From Candidatus Acidulodesulfobacterium acidiphilum (GTDB taxonomy: Bacteria; SZUA-79; Acidulodesulfobacterales; Acidulodesulfobacteraceae), in assembly GCA_008534395.1 (NCBI GenBank), contig SHMQ01000002.1:65557-129556 (forward strand): a stretch of DNA of 64,000 nucleotides. Direction: 5' to 3'. The first letter of the stretch is position 1. Each line of letters begins with the position of its first letter. This document shows positions 33,317 through 42,849 of the stretch, piece by piece. The notes beneath the pieces were generated by a model, which worked only from the letters and a program-made list of their open reading frames with translations, was not told the origin of the DNA and made no database searches. A program made the translations under genes and the position numbers.

Positions 33317-33339
33317 ACTCAATTTTTAAAAAAAATAAC

Positions 33340-33510
33340 CGTTAATCCCAGCTTATTATTAACAAGTCAACGATTTTTCGCAAAATAATAAAAAACGCTA
33401 TATATATTTTTTTAACGCCGCAACACCTTGATATTACTAAGTTTACCGGTATTGAGTTTGACTATTTTATTTTTTATAACTATATTTTCATTAATTAATA
33501 ATAATTATTA
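33340..33510 (+). repeat. Leader direct repeat, copy 1
   Basis: About 170 bp strongly similar to 56161-56335, including AACAAGTCAACGATTTTTCG (here) and the AAAAACGCTATATATATTT tract. Each copy directly precedes a small plus-strand gene, so it is likely a shared promoter/leader. Confidence 0.75.
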
Positions 33511-33541
33511 TTAATAATTTTAAAAAAAAGGGGTGAATAAA

Positions 33542-33667
33542 ATGATTACGATAATTTTAGTAGTAATAGCAATAGTTGCTGATATAGTTTTTAACGATTC
33601 AATCTTAACGATGAGAGTTTTATCGGTTTTAGCAAATATAGCAAACGAAATATTTAAAAATATTTAA
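33542..33667 (+). CDS. 41-residue membrane peptide
   Basis: Starts MITIILVVIAIVADIVFN; single hydrophobic helix and a short helical tail. AAAGGGGTG site. Preceded by the leader repeat. Confidence 0.55.
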   Translation: MITIILVVIAIVADIVFNDSILTMRVLSVLANIANEIFKNI

Positions 33668-33674
33668 GTATTTA

Positions 33675-33714
33675 GCGAGCGCAAGATACAGCGCCCGCCG
33701 GCTTGCTGGCGCTT
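33675..33714. repeat. GC-rich palindromic repeat, copy 1
   Basis: GCGAGCGCAAG..GGCTTGCTGGCGC, inverted relative to similar copies at 49730-49780 and 57860-57907. Strikingly GC-rich within AT-rich DNA; may fold as a hairpin. Confidence 0.6.
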
Positions 33715-33802
33715 AAAACAAAAAAATTAATTTAGGAGGTATAAGGTTTATGGTTTTATAGTTTTACTATGTTTTCATTCCACGCCGTCCTCGCAGTAAA
33801 AA

Positions 33803-34261
33803 ATGAATACAAAAGATTTAGAAAGTTTAATCAGAGAGGCATATTTACCGTTTTTAGCCGAAGAATATCCTAATAGTTATAATATAAACGAAATTTTGAG
33901 CGACAAATATATTTCTGATTATATCATAAAAAAAGCCGCGCAAGGGAAAAATAAAAATTGTAATAATTGTGATGATTTTCAAGAATTAGACAAATTTTTA
34001 AAAATGGAAGTGCATTTTTTATATAAAAATTTGCTATATCGCTTAGAAAAATACAATTTTAACGATAAAAAAATAAGAAAGAGCCGTTCAGAGAATATTC
34101 TAAAAAAGGCAATGTTGTCATTATTATGGTTTCAAAAATATTTTCATAAAGTCAGTTTTGACGATTTTATAAGCAATAATAATGGGGAAGGCTTAAGATA
34201 TGCAGACATTATCGACGACGATGACAAAAGTATTTTTGCATTAAAAGATATTATCTTATAA
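33803..34261 (+). CDS. Hypothetical helical protein, replication-region
   Basis: 152 residues between the primase and helicase genes. Helices such as ISDYIIKKAAQGK and RSENILKKAMLSLLWFQKYF. No clear ribosome site at the ATG; a strong AGGAGG lies 60 bases upstream in front of a four-codon frame. No family recognised. Confidence 0.6.
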   Translation: MNTKDLESLIREAYLPFLAEEYPNSYNINEILSDKYISDYIIKKAAQGKNKNCNNCDDFQELDKFLKMEVHFLYKNLLYRLEKYNFNDKKIRKSRSENILKKAMLSLLWFQKYFHKVSFDDFISNNNGEGLRYADIIDDDDKSIFALKDIIL

Positions 34262-34272
34262 GGGTGGAGAAA

Positions 34273-35703
34273 ATGGAAGAATTAAACGAAGAACTAAAAA
34301 AACAATTTCAAGAATTTATTAACAAAAATAAAGCTAAGAGTTTAAATGAAATAGCTATTATCGGAGATGATAAGGAGAGAAAGGCCGAATTTGAAAATTG
34401 GTTAAAAGATTATCAATTCGAAACCGACGACCGCTATTTTTTCGCAAAAGAACTTGAGACCGAGAAATTTATAGTTTATGACAAAAATAAAAAGACCGTT
34501 TCGAGATTCGAAAATGTGGATATGATTTTATCGGTTTTAGAAAATAAATATAATCTATCACTAAAAACTGTTTTGAAATCAAAATTTGTTATATGCCGCA
34601 TAATTTTTGACCCGAAACAAGAGGCTTTAATTTTCTGCAAAGAAGACGAGATAGAAAAATTTATAATTAATACATATTTTATCTCAGAAATTGAAGACGA
34701 GGCACAAGCTAAAAAAAATGTTAACGGCTTAGAACTTGAAACAGCTATTGATTATTTAGACAAAACCTGCCCGAATATTTCAGTTATTATTAACAATTTG
34801 TTTCAAAAGCCCGAAGAAAAAAAATATGTTATCAACTGGCTGGCATATATCGCGCAAACTAAAAATAAGACAAGAAATTCTATTGTCATTAAAGGCGTCC
34901 AGGGCTCAGGCAAAAACGTTTTTTTTGAAAAAATAATAACGCCGTTTTTTTCGAAAAGTCATTGCGTTGTTGTGAGCAATGAAATTTTCAACCGTTTCAA
35001 TTCGCTCTTAGAAAATAAAACTTTTATAGCTTTCAATGAAATAAAACCGGACTTTAAAGAAGGCTCAAAAGTTTACGAAATTCTAAAAGAAGTTATAGCC
35101 GACGATACGTTGACAATTGAGACGAAATTTCAAAACTCAAGAAAAATTAAAAATGTTTCCAATTGTATTTTCTTTTCAAATCATTCAATACCGATTGTTA
35201 TCGATATGAGCGACAGACGATATTCAATAATAAATTGTATGAACTCATTAACAGAAAAGTATAGTTTTGAAGATTTAACAAAAATTATTGAAACCGGTAT
35301 CCCAAACGAAATTGTCAATTTTTGGACAACTATTTTATCTATAAAATTTAATGGGGCTTTAGCGCTTTCCGTTTTGCAAAACGAACAAAAAGAAATCATA
35401 CAAAAATCGACTACCGAAATTGTAGATGTTTTTGCTCATTACATTTATAAAAAAGATTTCGATAATTTTTTTGAATTTTTAGAAAACGAAACAAACTCAT
35501 TCTTCGATATTGAAATATATATAAATAGTTTAAAAACTCAAATTTCTAAAAATTTCATAAACTCTGCAACATTGTTTTCAATATATAAAGTTTTTAAAAC
35601 AGACGCAACACTTATCAAATTTACAAGAAGGCTTTCGGCAATTCTAGGACAGCCATTTAAGAAAGAAATCGAGGGCATTCGCTATTACGGATGGTCAATT
35701 TAA
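34273..35703 (+). CDS. Primase-associated helicase (D5/DUF5906-like)
   Basis: 476 residues from the ATG at 34273. Superfamily 3-like ATPase core: Walker A VIKGVQGSGKNVFFEKI near residue 210, NKTFIAFNEI (Walker B), and CIFFSNHSIPIVIDMSDRRY (sensor and Arg finger). This is the arrangement of the P4/D5/DUF5906 helicases of phages and plasmids. With the separate RepB-like primase it forms a split primase-helicase. Confidence 0.82.
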   Translation: MEELNEELKKQFQEFINKNKAKSLNEIAIIGDDKERKAEFENWLKDYQFETDDRYFFAKELETEKFIVYDKNKKTVSRFENVDMILSVLENKYNLSLKTVLKSKFVICRIIFDPKQEALIFCKEDEIEKFIINTYFISEIEDEAQAKKNVNGLELETAIDYLDKTCPNISVIINNLFQKPEEKKYVINWLAYIAQTKNKTRNSIVIKGVQGSGKNVFFEKIITPFFSKSHCVVVSNEIFNRFNSLLENKTFIAFNEIKPDFKEGSKVYEILKEVIADDTLTIETKFQNSRKIKNVSNCIFFSNHSIPIVIDMSDRRYSIINCMNSLTEKYSFEDLTKIIETGIPNEIVNFWTTILSIKFNGALALSVLQNEQKEIIQKSTTEIVDVFAHYIYKKDFDNFFEFLENETNSFFDIEIYINSLKTQISKNFINSATLFSIYKVFKTDATLIKFTRRLSAILGQPFKKEIEGIRYYGWSI

Positions 35704-35722
35704 TTTAAGAGGTAAAAATATT

Positions 35723-35959
35723 ATGGAAAACAAAACAAATATTATAGATTTTTTAAAAAGATTTTTTAGTTTCAAAAACGTTAAATTTTTAATTATAGCT
35801 TATATCTTATTTCATTTTTTGTGTTTATTATTTGTTAACGGTGAAACGATAACAATTAAATTTTCAGTTAAGAAAATATTTATGTCTAAAAAACAAATAC
35901 CTGTTTTGTATATTAAAAAAGACAAAGCTAAGCAACACTATAAGCCAAAACTTAAATAA
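35723..35959 (+). CDS. Small membrane protein
   Basis: 78 residues, GAGGT site. Single transmembrane segment VKFLIIAYILFHFLCLLFV and a basic C-terminus (KKDKAKQHYKPKLK). Confidence 0.55.
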   Translation: MENKTNIIDFLKRFFSFKNVKFLIIAYILFHFLCLLFVNGETITIKFSVKKIFMSKKQIPVLYIKKDKAKQHYKPKLK

Positions 35960-36240
35960 TATATATATTATATATATTATATATATTAAGAATTATAAAA
36001 CATTATTTATATTATAGAATGTAAAACATTTAAGAAATATAAGACATTATAGAAATATAAAACATTAAAAGTTAAATAAAATATTTTAAATATTAAAAAT
36101 ACATTTAAGAATTATAAAACATTATTTATAAATTATAAAACATTTATAGGATATAAAAACATTATAGAATTATAAAACATTTATAGAATGTAAAACATTT
36201 TATTTATTATTTTACAAAATATTTTAACGAAATTAAAACG
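35960..36240. repeat. Degenerate AT-rich tandem repeats
   Basis: About ten copies of an ATTATAAAACATT-like unit, some as AATGTAAAACATT, spaced irregularly. Could be an AT-rich unwinding region or an operator array directly before the transfer-operon promoter. Confidence 0.6.
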
Positions 36241-36267
36241 AAAAATGAATACAAAATATAACTAATT

Positions 36268-36546
36268 TAAGGCTTACGCCTATTGATTTAGCACACACTA
36301 CGCACTAAAGTGTCATTATCTTTATCATAGCCTTTTTTTCTATCATTTCCGGCAAAACATTAAAAAAAACTACCTCAAACGCAAATGATTGCGCTATGAT
36401 AGGCCTAATTTACACCCCTCAAACCCGCGTAATTCCGTTTAAAATTTCTAAAAAACCCGCAACATTAAATGATAAAAGGGGTCGCAGGCTTTTTAATTGT
36501 ATACTATATATAGAAACAAAACAAAAAATTGATTAAAAGGTGAACA
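36268..36546 (+). repeat. 279-bp inverted repeat, left copy: promoter/leader
   Basis: Almost identical (about three mismatches, no gaps) to the reverse complement of 48171-48449. It ends TTGATTAAAAGGTGAACA, providing the ribosome site of the first gene of each operon. An oriT or a regulatory protein target may lie inside (short palindromes such as GGCCTAATTTACACCCC). Confidence 0.9.
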
Positions 36547-36550
36547 TAAA

Positions 36551-36748
36551 ATGGCAAAAAAAATAGACACGATTAAGACGAAAAAATGTGCTGAAAGTTA
36601 TCTCGATTTTTTACAAAATAAAAACTTAGAAAGCTATTTTTTGTATCAAAAAGATTACAACAAATTGAACGCAGATGAGAAATTTTTAGTAATTTTAGAT
36701 ATCACGGTTTTGAAAGAAATAATCAAAGACGAATCAAAAGGTGAATAA
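36551..36748 (+). CDS. Small protein at the head of the transfer operon
   Basis: 65 residues. Lys/Tyr/Asp rich, helical (CAESYLDFLQNKNLESYFLY). AAGGTGAAC ribosome site within the 279-bp repeat. Followed directly by the relaxase. No family recognised; could be a transfer accessory. Confidence 0.6.
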   Translation: MAKKIDTIKTKKCAESYLDFLQNKNLESYFLYQKDYNKLNADEKFLVILDITVLKEIIKDESKGE

Positions 36749-36749
36749 A

Positions 36750-39700
36750 ATGTTGAGCGCAGGAAAACAATATCAAAACTACGAATATTACGCTAAAGAT
36801 CCTATTTTTAGTGTCGAAGAAGGACATTTTATAGGAGGTCTTGCGGCTGAACTTGGATTCAAAGAAATGAACAAGGAAACATTCGAAAAATTACAAGCCG
36901 GACAAAACGCAAAAGGTGAACAAATCATCGAAATGGCGCAAGGGAAACACGACCCAGGAAAAGATTTTACATTTTCTTTAGACAAAGATTTGTCAATTTT
37001 TATGTTATCATCTGAACAAAATAAAGTCGCAATGCAAAACGCTCTTAATGCAGCAGTTGACAAAATAATTGATACGGCCATAAGCGAAGGTTTTTTATCG
37101 TGGAGGGAACATAAAGGAGACCAAATAATAGACCATAAAATAACCGATAAAAATCAAATTGCGGCTTATGGTTTTACTCAATCATTATCAAGAGACAACG
37201 ATCCAAACGTTCACGCTCACATCGCTTTTTTTAATCAAACTAAAACAGAAAATGGAGATTTTAGGGCTATATCTTTTGACGGTCTTTTCACAAAAGGAGC
37301 GCGCGAATATTTAGATAATGTCGGTAAAAATACATTTTTAGATACGCTTCAAAAAGGAATTAATAAAGATATTTCAAGCGAACTTGAAACGAACAAAAAA
37401 ACAGGAGCAATTAACTTGAAAAGCTATAGCCAGGAAGACAGAGATTATTTTTCTAAAAGAAGTCAAGAAATAGAAAAAGCGAAAATAGAATTACAAAAAG
37501 AATATCCAAATGCTAGTAAGGGCGAGATATCACAAATGGCAAATAAATTGACCAGAAATGATAAAGATTTTGATTTTAAAAAAGAAGATTTAGACAAAGA
37601 ATTAGAAAAAGTCAAGGGAAAAACTAACGCTATAGAAGCTAATATCGAGCTATCAATGTCTTACAATAAAGAGAATAACTTAAGCTTTTATAAAACAAAA
37701 CTTGTCTCAAGTTTGGATAATTATATGAAGGCTTTAACTCAAAAAGAAATCTATAGCAGCAAAAATTCTTTATTCACGGAAGTATTAAAAGAAAACCGTT
37801 ATGCTACAATCGAAAATGTCAAACAAGTTTATGACGAATATCTTAAAAACGGTAAAATTGAAGAACGAGATTTAACTACAAAAAACGGTCAAACTATCAA
37901 AACTTTTGCTTTAACCGAAGATTTAAAAGCAGCAGAAGAAATTTACAAAATGGCGGCAAACGGAAGAGGTAATTCTTTTACCGTAGGAACTAAAGAAGAA
38001 AATGATAAAATAATTGCACAATTCGAAAAAGAAAAAGGTTTTATTTTATCTCCGCAACAAAGAGAAGCAGTTGAAAAATTTATGAACCAAAAAGACCAGT
38101 TTAATTTTACGCAAGGATTCGCCGGAGCAGGAAAAACTACAGCTTTTGAATTAACAAAAAGATTAGCTGAAAATTCTAATTTTTCTATTGTAGGTTTCGC
38201 AAATAACGGCAGCCAAGCTCAAAATTTAATGAATGAGAGCGGTATTAAAAGTCAGACTATGGCTAGTTTTATAGCCTCTGAAACAAAAAACAGACAAGGA
38301 GAAAAAGCCCTTGTAATAATTGACGAAGCGTCAATGACTGGTTTAAAAACTTACTCAGAATTTTACAAAAAATTAAATGATACTTTCGGAGCTAATAATT
38401 GGAAAACTTCTTTAACTGGCGACACAAATCAACTACAATCAATTGGCAAGGGAAGAGTTTTTAACGATAATATAGAAAATTCTGAAAATAAAACGGTTAT
38501 TTCTGATATAAGAAGACAAAAAAACGAAACTTTAAAAAGTCATATATACGAATATTATGAACAATTTGAAAAAAACAAAATAGACGGCCAAGAAATGGTA
38601 AAAAGTTTCAAAGATTATATAAAAGTAGTAAAAAAAGAAGATGATATTTTAAAAGAAGCGGTTAAAACTTATATGTCTTTTAATAAAAAAGAAAGTACCG
38701 TAATTTTGGTTAGAACTAACGAAGAAAAAAATATATTAAACGCCGAAATTAGAAAAGAACTTTCGCAACAAGGAATTCTAAAAGGTAAAGATAATTTTGT
38801 CGGAACTTTAACTAAAAAAAATATTGAAGAAACCAATAAATTAAAGTCTGAAAGCTACGAAAAAGGCGATATTATAAGTTTCAGGAAAAGTGAATATAAA
38901 GAAATAAGCCGCACAGACGATAAAAACAATCTTATTTATTATAAATCTTTTGTGTATAAAAATGTTGATAAAAATGTAAAAATCGACGAAGAAAAAAATA
39001 AAGTTTTTATTAAAGATAAAAAAAGCGGTTTAATTCAATCTTATGATTTAAGAAATTATGATAAAGAATCAAAAAACGTTTCTTATTTTATCGGTAAAAA
39101 TGAATCAAGACTAAATTTATCCGAAAATAGCGAAAAAACTTTAAAAATTCAAAAATATGAAGAAAACAAAATATCTCTTAAAAAAAACGATAAAGTCATA
39201 TTTACAGAAAATATCAATTTAATAAATAACACAGAAAAAACTGTTAAGTATATTAAAGCTAGCGACCAAAGCTTGTTAACACAAAAAATTCTAAAAGCCG
39301 ATAAAAATTTTAACAGAATTTTAGACGAAAAAAAGTTTAATAAAGAAATTGCTAAAGCGGAAAAATTAGGCGCAATAATTAACAGAGTCGAGCTTAAAAA
39401 CAAAGACGGCAAATTAATAGGCGAATCGGCGAAAATAGTATATGAAGAGAAAAAAGAATTAAAAAACGGTCAATTTGCTACTTTTGTAGAAAAAAAAGGG
39501 AATATTTATAATTTTAAAGTCGGCGAAAATATTTTATCTTTAGATAAAAACAATAAAAGTAACGCCGCAGCTTTACAAAAAATAGAACATGCTTATGCCG
39601 TCACGACCGATAAGGCTCAAGGGTTAGCCTTTCTAAATGTCGTTTCCGTCGGAGCTGTAAAAAAGACGGCACAAAAAATTTTGGTTGATATTACAAGAGC

Positions 39701-39956
39701 TATAAAAAACCTTGTGCTTATCGTTTCTGAAAAGTCAATGGAAAAAAAAGAATTAGAAAATGGTAAACTCGGGAAAAGCGATTTAGAAAAGGCTTTTGAA
39801 AATAAACAAGAAAAAACGACTCTTAGAGAAGAAACTAAAAAGGAAATATTCGGAAATTCAAAAAATATAGATAAAACCGAAGAAAAAAAAGAAAAATTTG
39901 AAAATTCAAAAACTAAAGGTGAAGAAAATGAAAACGTTAGGGTTTATGGCAGATGA
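36750..39956 (+). CDS. MobF (TrwC/TraI) conjugative relaxase-helicase
   Basis: 1068 residues from the ATG at 36750 (AAAGGTGAATAAA upstream). Relaxase: tyrosines in GKQYQNYEYYAKD, the histidine triad block DNDPNVHAHIAFFN, and DGLFTKGAREYLD. C-terminal helicase: Walker A FAGAGKTTAFELTK near residue 465, VIIDEASMTG (Walker B), SLTGDTNQLQSIGKG, AYAVTTDKAQGLAFLNVV. It nicks oriT and unwinds DNA for transfer. The relaxase lacks the usual large C-terminal extension of F TraI. Confidence 0.92.
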   Translation: MLSAGKQYQNYEYYAKDPIFSVEEGHFIGGLAAELGFKEMNKETFEKLQAGQNAKGEQIIEMAQGKHDPGKDFTFSLDKDLSIFMLSSEQNKVAMQNALNAAVDKIIDTAISEGFLSWREHKGDQIIDHKITDKNQIAAYGFTQSLSRDNDPNVHAHIAFFNQTKTENGDFRAISFDGLFTKGAREYLDNVGKNTFLDTLQKGINKDISSELETNKKTGAINLKSYSQEDRDYFSKRSQEIEKAKIELQKEYPNASKGEISQMANKLTRNDKDFDFKKEDLDKELEKVKGKTNAIEANIELSMSYNKENNLSFYKTKLVSSLDNYMKALTQKEIYSSKNSLFTEVLKENRYATIENVKQVYDEYLKNGKIEERDLTTKNGQTIKTFALTEDLKAAEEIYKMAANGRGNSFTVGTKEENDKIIAQFEKEKGFILSPQQREAVEKFMNQKDQFNFTQGFAGAGKTTAFELTKRLAENSNFSIVGFANNGSQAQNLMNESGIKSQTMASFIASETKNRQGEKALVIIDEASMTGLKTYSEFYKKLNDTFGANNWKTSLTGDTNQLQSIGKGRVFNDNIENSENKTVISDIRRQKNETLKSHIYEYYEQFEKNKIDGQEMVKSFKDYIKVVKKEDDILKEAVKTYMSFNKKESTVILVRTNEEKNILNAEIRKELSQQGILKGKDNFVGTLTKKNIEETNKLKSESYEKGDIISFRKSEYKEISRTDDKNNLIYYKSFVYKNVDKNVKIDEEKNKVFIKDKKSGLIQSYDLRNYDKESKNVSYFIGKNESRLNLSENSEKTLKIQKYEENKISLKKNDKVIFTENINLINNTEKTVKYIKASDQSLLTQKILKADKNFNRILDEKKFNKEIAKAEKLGAIINRVELKNKDGKLIGESAKIVYEEKKELKNGQFATFVEKKGNIYNFKVGENILSLDKNNKSNAAALQKIEHAYAVTTDKAQGLAFLNVVSVGAVKKTAQKILVDITRAIKNLVLIVSEKSMEKKELENGKLGKSDLEKAFENKQEKTTLREETKKEIFGNSKNIDKTEEKKEKFENSKTKGEENENVRVYGR

Positions 39957-40206
39957 TGAGCTGCACGAGAAAATAGAGGAATATTGCGGAAAAAACGATA
40001 TAACAAAAGCAGACTTTTTAAAATCGGCAATATTAGAAAAATTAGGTAAAGACAAACCGGCAATAAATGATGTTTTAAGTCGTGTCTATATTATGGTTTA
40101 TGCTTTAACTAAAAATTCAAATATACAAAATTTTGATAAACTTAAAGAAGAAGCAGCTAAAACTTTAAGCGCGATAGCAACAAGTTTAAGCGAGGTGGCA
40201 AAATGA
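39928..40206 (+). CDS. Ribbon-helix-helix accessory DNA-binding protein
   Basis: 92 residues from ATG at 39928 (GGTGAAGAAA site), overlapping the relaxase stop. MKTLGFMADDELHEKIEEY and NDITKADFLKSAILEKLG resemble mobilization accessory/CopG-like proteins. Likely assists the relaxase at oriT. Confidence 0.6.
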   Translation: MKTLGFMADDELHEKIEEYCGKNDITKADFLKSAILEKLGKDKPAINDVLSRVYIMVYALTKNSNIQNFDKLKEEAAKTLSAIATSLSEVAK

Positions 40207-40421
40207 AAAAAATACTTTATGAAAATTACGAACTTTTAATTTTATACTTTGTTCTAAGCATATTAATTACGTTATCAATTTATTTTGACAAAATAAAAGA
40301 CGCAATAATAGACCTAAAATTAAGAATTATAATGTATTACGGTTATTTTTCTTTATCAATTTTTTTTGTGTTTATATTTTTAACGATTTATTTTTATTTT
40401 TTAAGAAAAAAGGTGAGATAA
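40203..40421 (+). CDS. Small membrane protein
   Basis: 72 residues; two transmembrane segments (LILYFVLSILITLSIYF and FSLSIFFVFIFLTIYFYFL). GAGGTG site; start overlaps the previous stop by four bases. Confidence 0.6.
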   Translation: MKKILYENYELLILYFVLSILITLSIYFDKIKDAIIDLKLRIIMYYGYFSLSIFFVFIFLTIYFYFLRKKVR

Positions 40422-40422
40422 A

Positions 40423-40854
40423 ATGCAGGAACCATCAAGACAATTAGGCTATTTCACATATATCAACAACTTTTTAACGCAAATTTACTTGAAAACGAGA
40501 GCTCTATTTTTGATAGCGCTGTCAAGTTTTTTAGGAGCTTTTGCTATCACAATTATAATTTTTATAAAGCTTTATATAAAAGTGTATAAAGGATTTTATC
40601 TTGTTTTTCATACTTTTAAATATAAAATATTTACGGGGCAAGGTTTACACTATTTAGGCGTAGTTTTTAGTATGTTTTTGCACGTTTTACTAGAAACCGG
40701 AATTGTGATTATTTTTATATCTGTTATATTTTTTTATTTTTCATATACTTTTTTGAAAAGTAAATCAGCAAAACTTTACAAAAAGAAATATGTCCGCGGC
40801 GTTGAAATAATTGAAATGAAAGAACTGATTAAAAAATTAAATAAAGAAGAATAG
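40423..40854 (+). CDS. TraD N-terminal-like membrane anchor protein
   Basis: 143 residues with two transmembrane regions (near 25-50 and 90-115), then YVRGVEIIEMKELIKKLNKE. This matches the cytoplasmic junction just before the ATPase domain of TraD-type coupling proteins. The ATPase is the next gene, eight bases away. So a coupling protein is split into anchor plus motor. Confidence 0.75.
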   Translation: MQEPSRQLGYFTYINNFLTQIYLKTRALFLIALSSFLGAFAITIIIFIKLYIKVYKGFYLVFHTFKYKIFTGQGLHYLGVVFSMFLHVLLETGIVIIFISVIFFYFSYTFLKSKSAKLYKKKYVRGVEIIEMKELIKKLNKEE

Positions 40855-40862
40855 GGTGAATT

Positions 40863-42197
40863 ATGAAATCTAGAATAGAAATCAAAACGGTTGACGGTAT
40901 TATGAGCCTGCCGCCAAACACAGAAACTAAACATACTTTAGCGGTCGGAGCGACAGGCGCAGGAAAAACGCAATTAATCGAACAATACGTCGATAATTTA
41001 ATTCAAAGAGGCGATAAAGGCGTTATACTTGACCTAAAGGGAGAATTTACCGCTAAATTTTATCGGCCTGGCGTTGATTTTATATTAAATCCTTTAGACC
41101 AGCGAAGCGTTAAATGGACAATTTCAAATGACATTAATTTTAACTTATTAAAGGCAGACGCTGAAGTTATAAGCAATTCTTTAATAAACGATTTGTCGGC
41201 TCAATCCGAAAATGAGAAATTCTTTTTACAATCGGCAAAAAATGTTTTAAGAGCGCTTATTTATTTTACTTATGCGTCTGGTTTTAAATTAAATAGCGAT
41301 TTAAACAAAAAGATTTTTAGCGGATATGAAGATATTAAGTCGATGTTAGAAGCTGTTAAAGCTACAGATTCTTTGTCTGCTTTAGGCGATAAACCGAGTC
41401 CTCAATCTGACGGCGTTTTAGCGACAGCTCACGTTTGGAGCAGAGCAATAGATTTATTAAGTAATATGGACGGTGATTTTTCGATAGAAAATTGGATAAA
41501 AAACGGCGAAGGTCTTATTTTTTTAAACGCCTCACAAAAATATCAAAACATCGTAAGTCCGGTTGCCAGGTTTTTTATTGACTTTTTATTAAATATACTG
41601 TTAGGATTAGGACAAGATTTAGAAAGAAGAATTTTTATAATACTCGACGAATTTCAAAATTTATCAGCTATTCCGTCTTTGTTAACCATTTTGACTTTGG
41701 GTAGGTCTGCCGGAGCAAGCGTAATTGCCGGAACGCAAGATTTCGGTTTAATAGACCAAAAATATTCACAAAACGCTAAAACGACTTTACTTAACGCGAT
41801 GAATACTTTATTTTTATTAAGAATTATCGAACCTAACACTGCGGAATATTTGTCAAAAGCTATGGGCGAAAGTGAGGTTGAGGATTATACGACCTCGTCA
41901 AGTTTATCAATGGATGAAAATTGGGACAGAATAAACATTCAATCGAATCGGAGAAATGAAAGACTTGTTATGCCTATTGATTTGTCAAGTTTAGGAGATT
42001 TAGAGTTTTATTTTAAAAATAAAAAATATATGGCGAAATCAAAACTTAAATTAACTATAAGGAAAAACAAACAACCTGCGTTTTTACCTATTTCTCAAGA
42101 AATAAGCGTAAATAAAGAGCAAGAAACAATACCGGCCGACTCATCTGAACAAAAAACAGAACAAAAAACACAAGAAAATGAAAAAACTTTATTTTAA
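40863..42197 (+). CDS. traD: TraD/TrwB-like coupling ATPase, soluble part
   Basis: 444 residues. Walker A AVGATGAGKTQLIEQYV, GVILDLKGEFTAKFY, ILNPLDQRSVKW, FIILDEFQNL (Walker B), and SVIAGTQDFGLID. This is the TraD order, but without the N-terminal transmembrane helices, which are in the preceding gene. Acidic, Gln/Glu-rich tail. Last gene of the relaxase operon. Confidence 0.9.
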   Translation: MKSRIEIKTVDGIMSLPPNTETKHTLAVGATGAGKTQLIEQYVDNLIQRGDKGVILDLKGEFTAKFYRPGVDFILNPLDQRSVKWTISNDINFNLLKADAEVISNSLINDLSAQSENEKFFLQSAKNVLRALIYFTYASGFKLNSDLNKKIFSGYEDIKSMLEAVKATDSLSALGDKPSPQSDGVLATAHVWSRAIDLLSNMDGDFSIENWIKNGEGLIFLNASQKYQNIVSPVARFFIDFLLNILLGLGQDLERRIFIILDEFQNLSAIPSLLTILTLGRSAGASVIAGTQDFGLIDQKYSQNAKTTLLNAMNTLFLLRIIEPNTAEYLSKAMGESEVEDYTTSSSLSMDENWDRINIQSNRRNERLVMPIDLSSLGDLEFYFKNKKYMAKSKLKLTIRKNKQPAFLPISQEISVNKEQETIPADSSEQKTEQKTQENEKTLF

Positions 42198-42228
42198 TTT
42201 ATTTTAATGTTAGTTTAAAGCAGATATT

Positions 42229-42254
42229 AAAAAAGCCGCTATAAGCGGCTTTTT
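42229..42254. terminator. Bidirectional terminator between convergent operons
   Basis: AAAAAGCCGCT ATA AGCGGCTTTTT, serving the TraD gene on one strand and the 42256-42834 gene on the other. Confidence 0.9.
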
Positions 42255-42255
42255 G

Positions 42256-42834
42256 TTATTTTAATTTTTTTATTTTACTTACCCTGGGCATAGCAAGACC
42301 AATTGTTTTACCTTTTTTGTTAGATATTGCAGCGAAAGTATCATCAGTGGCTAAAGCCAACACATAAGTTTTATAAGGGGAAAATAACATTTTTTCGTGT
42401 ATTATAATCATTTTTTTGGATGAATAATGAATATAAAACTTAATTTCTGCTTTATTATTACAATAACCAATCATTTTTATATTATACATTACGCCTCCAG
42501 ATAACATAGGTAATAAAGTACTTGTTACACTAAAAGAACTTTTATAACCGTTTAATTCTTTACCTTTAAAAATAATTTGAATGGGTGTATTATTTTGTGA
42601 ATAACACCACGCAGCAGGTAATAAAAAATCTTTTGTTACTGCAAAATCAATTTTTATTTTTGGAACTGTAAAAAATAATTGATTTATGACATAATTTTCT
42701 AGATGGATTTGTTTATTGATAGTGGAATACGTCCCTTGATAATATATTGATGTATAATGTTTTGCTGCAAATGCCGTTTTGTAAATATTAAATACTAAAA
42801 ATATTGCGATAAAACTTAATATAATTTTTTTCAT
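42256..42834 (-). CDS. Secreted protein, unknown
   Basis: 192 residues. Signal peptide (IILSFIAIFLVFNIYKTAFA), then Tyr/Thr/Asn-rich beta-like sequence with LLPAAWCYSQNN. Ribosome site GGTGA as in all genes of this operon. No family recognised. Last gene of the minus-strand secretion operon. Confidence 0.65.
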   Translation of the reverse strand: MKKIILSFIAIFLVFNIYKTAFAAKHYTSIYYQGTYSTINKQIHLENYVINQLFFTVPKIKIDFAVTKDFLLPAAWCYSQNNTPIQIIFKGKELNGYKSSFSVTSTLLPMLSGGVMYNIKMIGYCNNKAEIKFYIHYSSKKMIIIHEKMLFSPYKTYVLALATDDTFAAISNKKGKTIGLAMPRVSKIKKLK

Positions 42835-42849
42835 GATTATTCACCTTAT

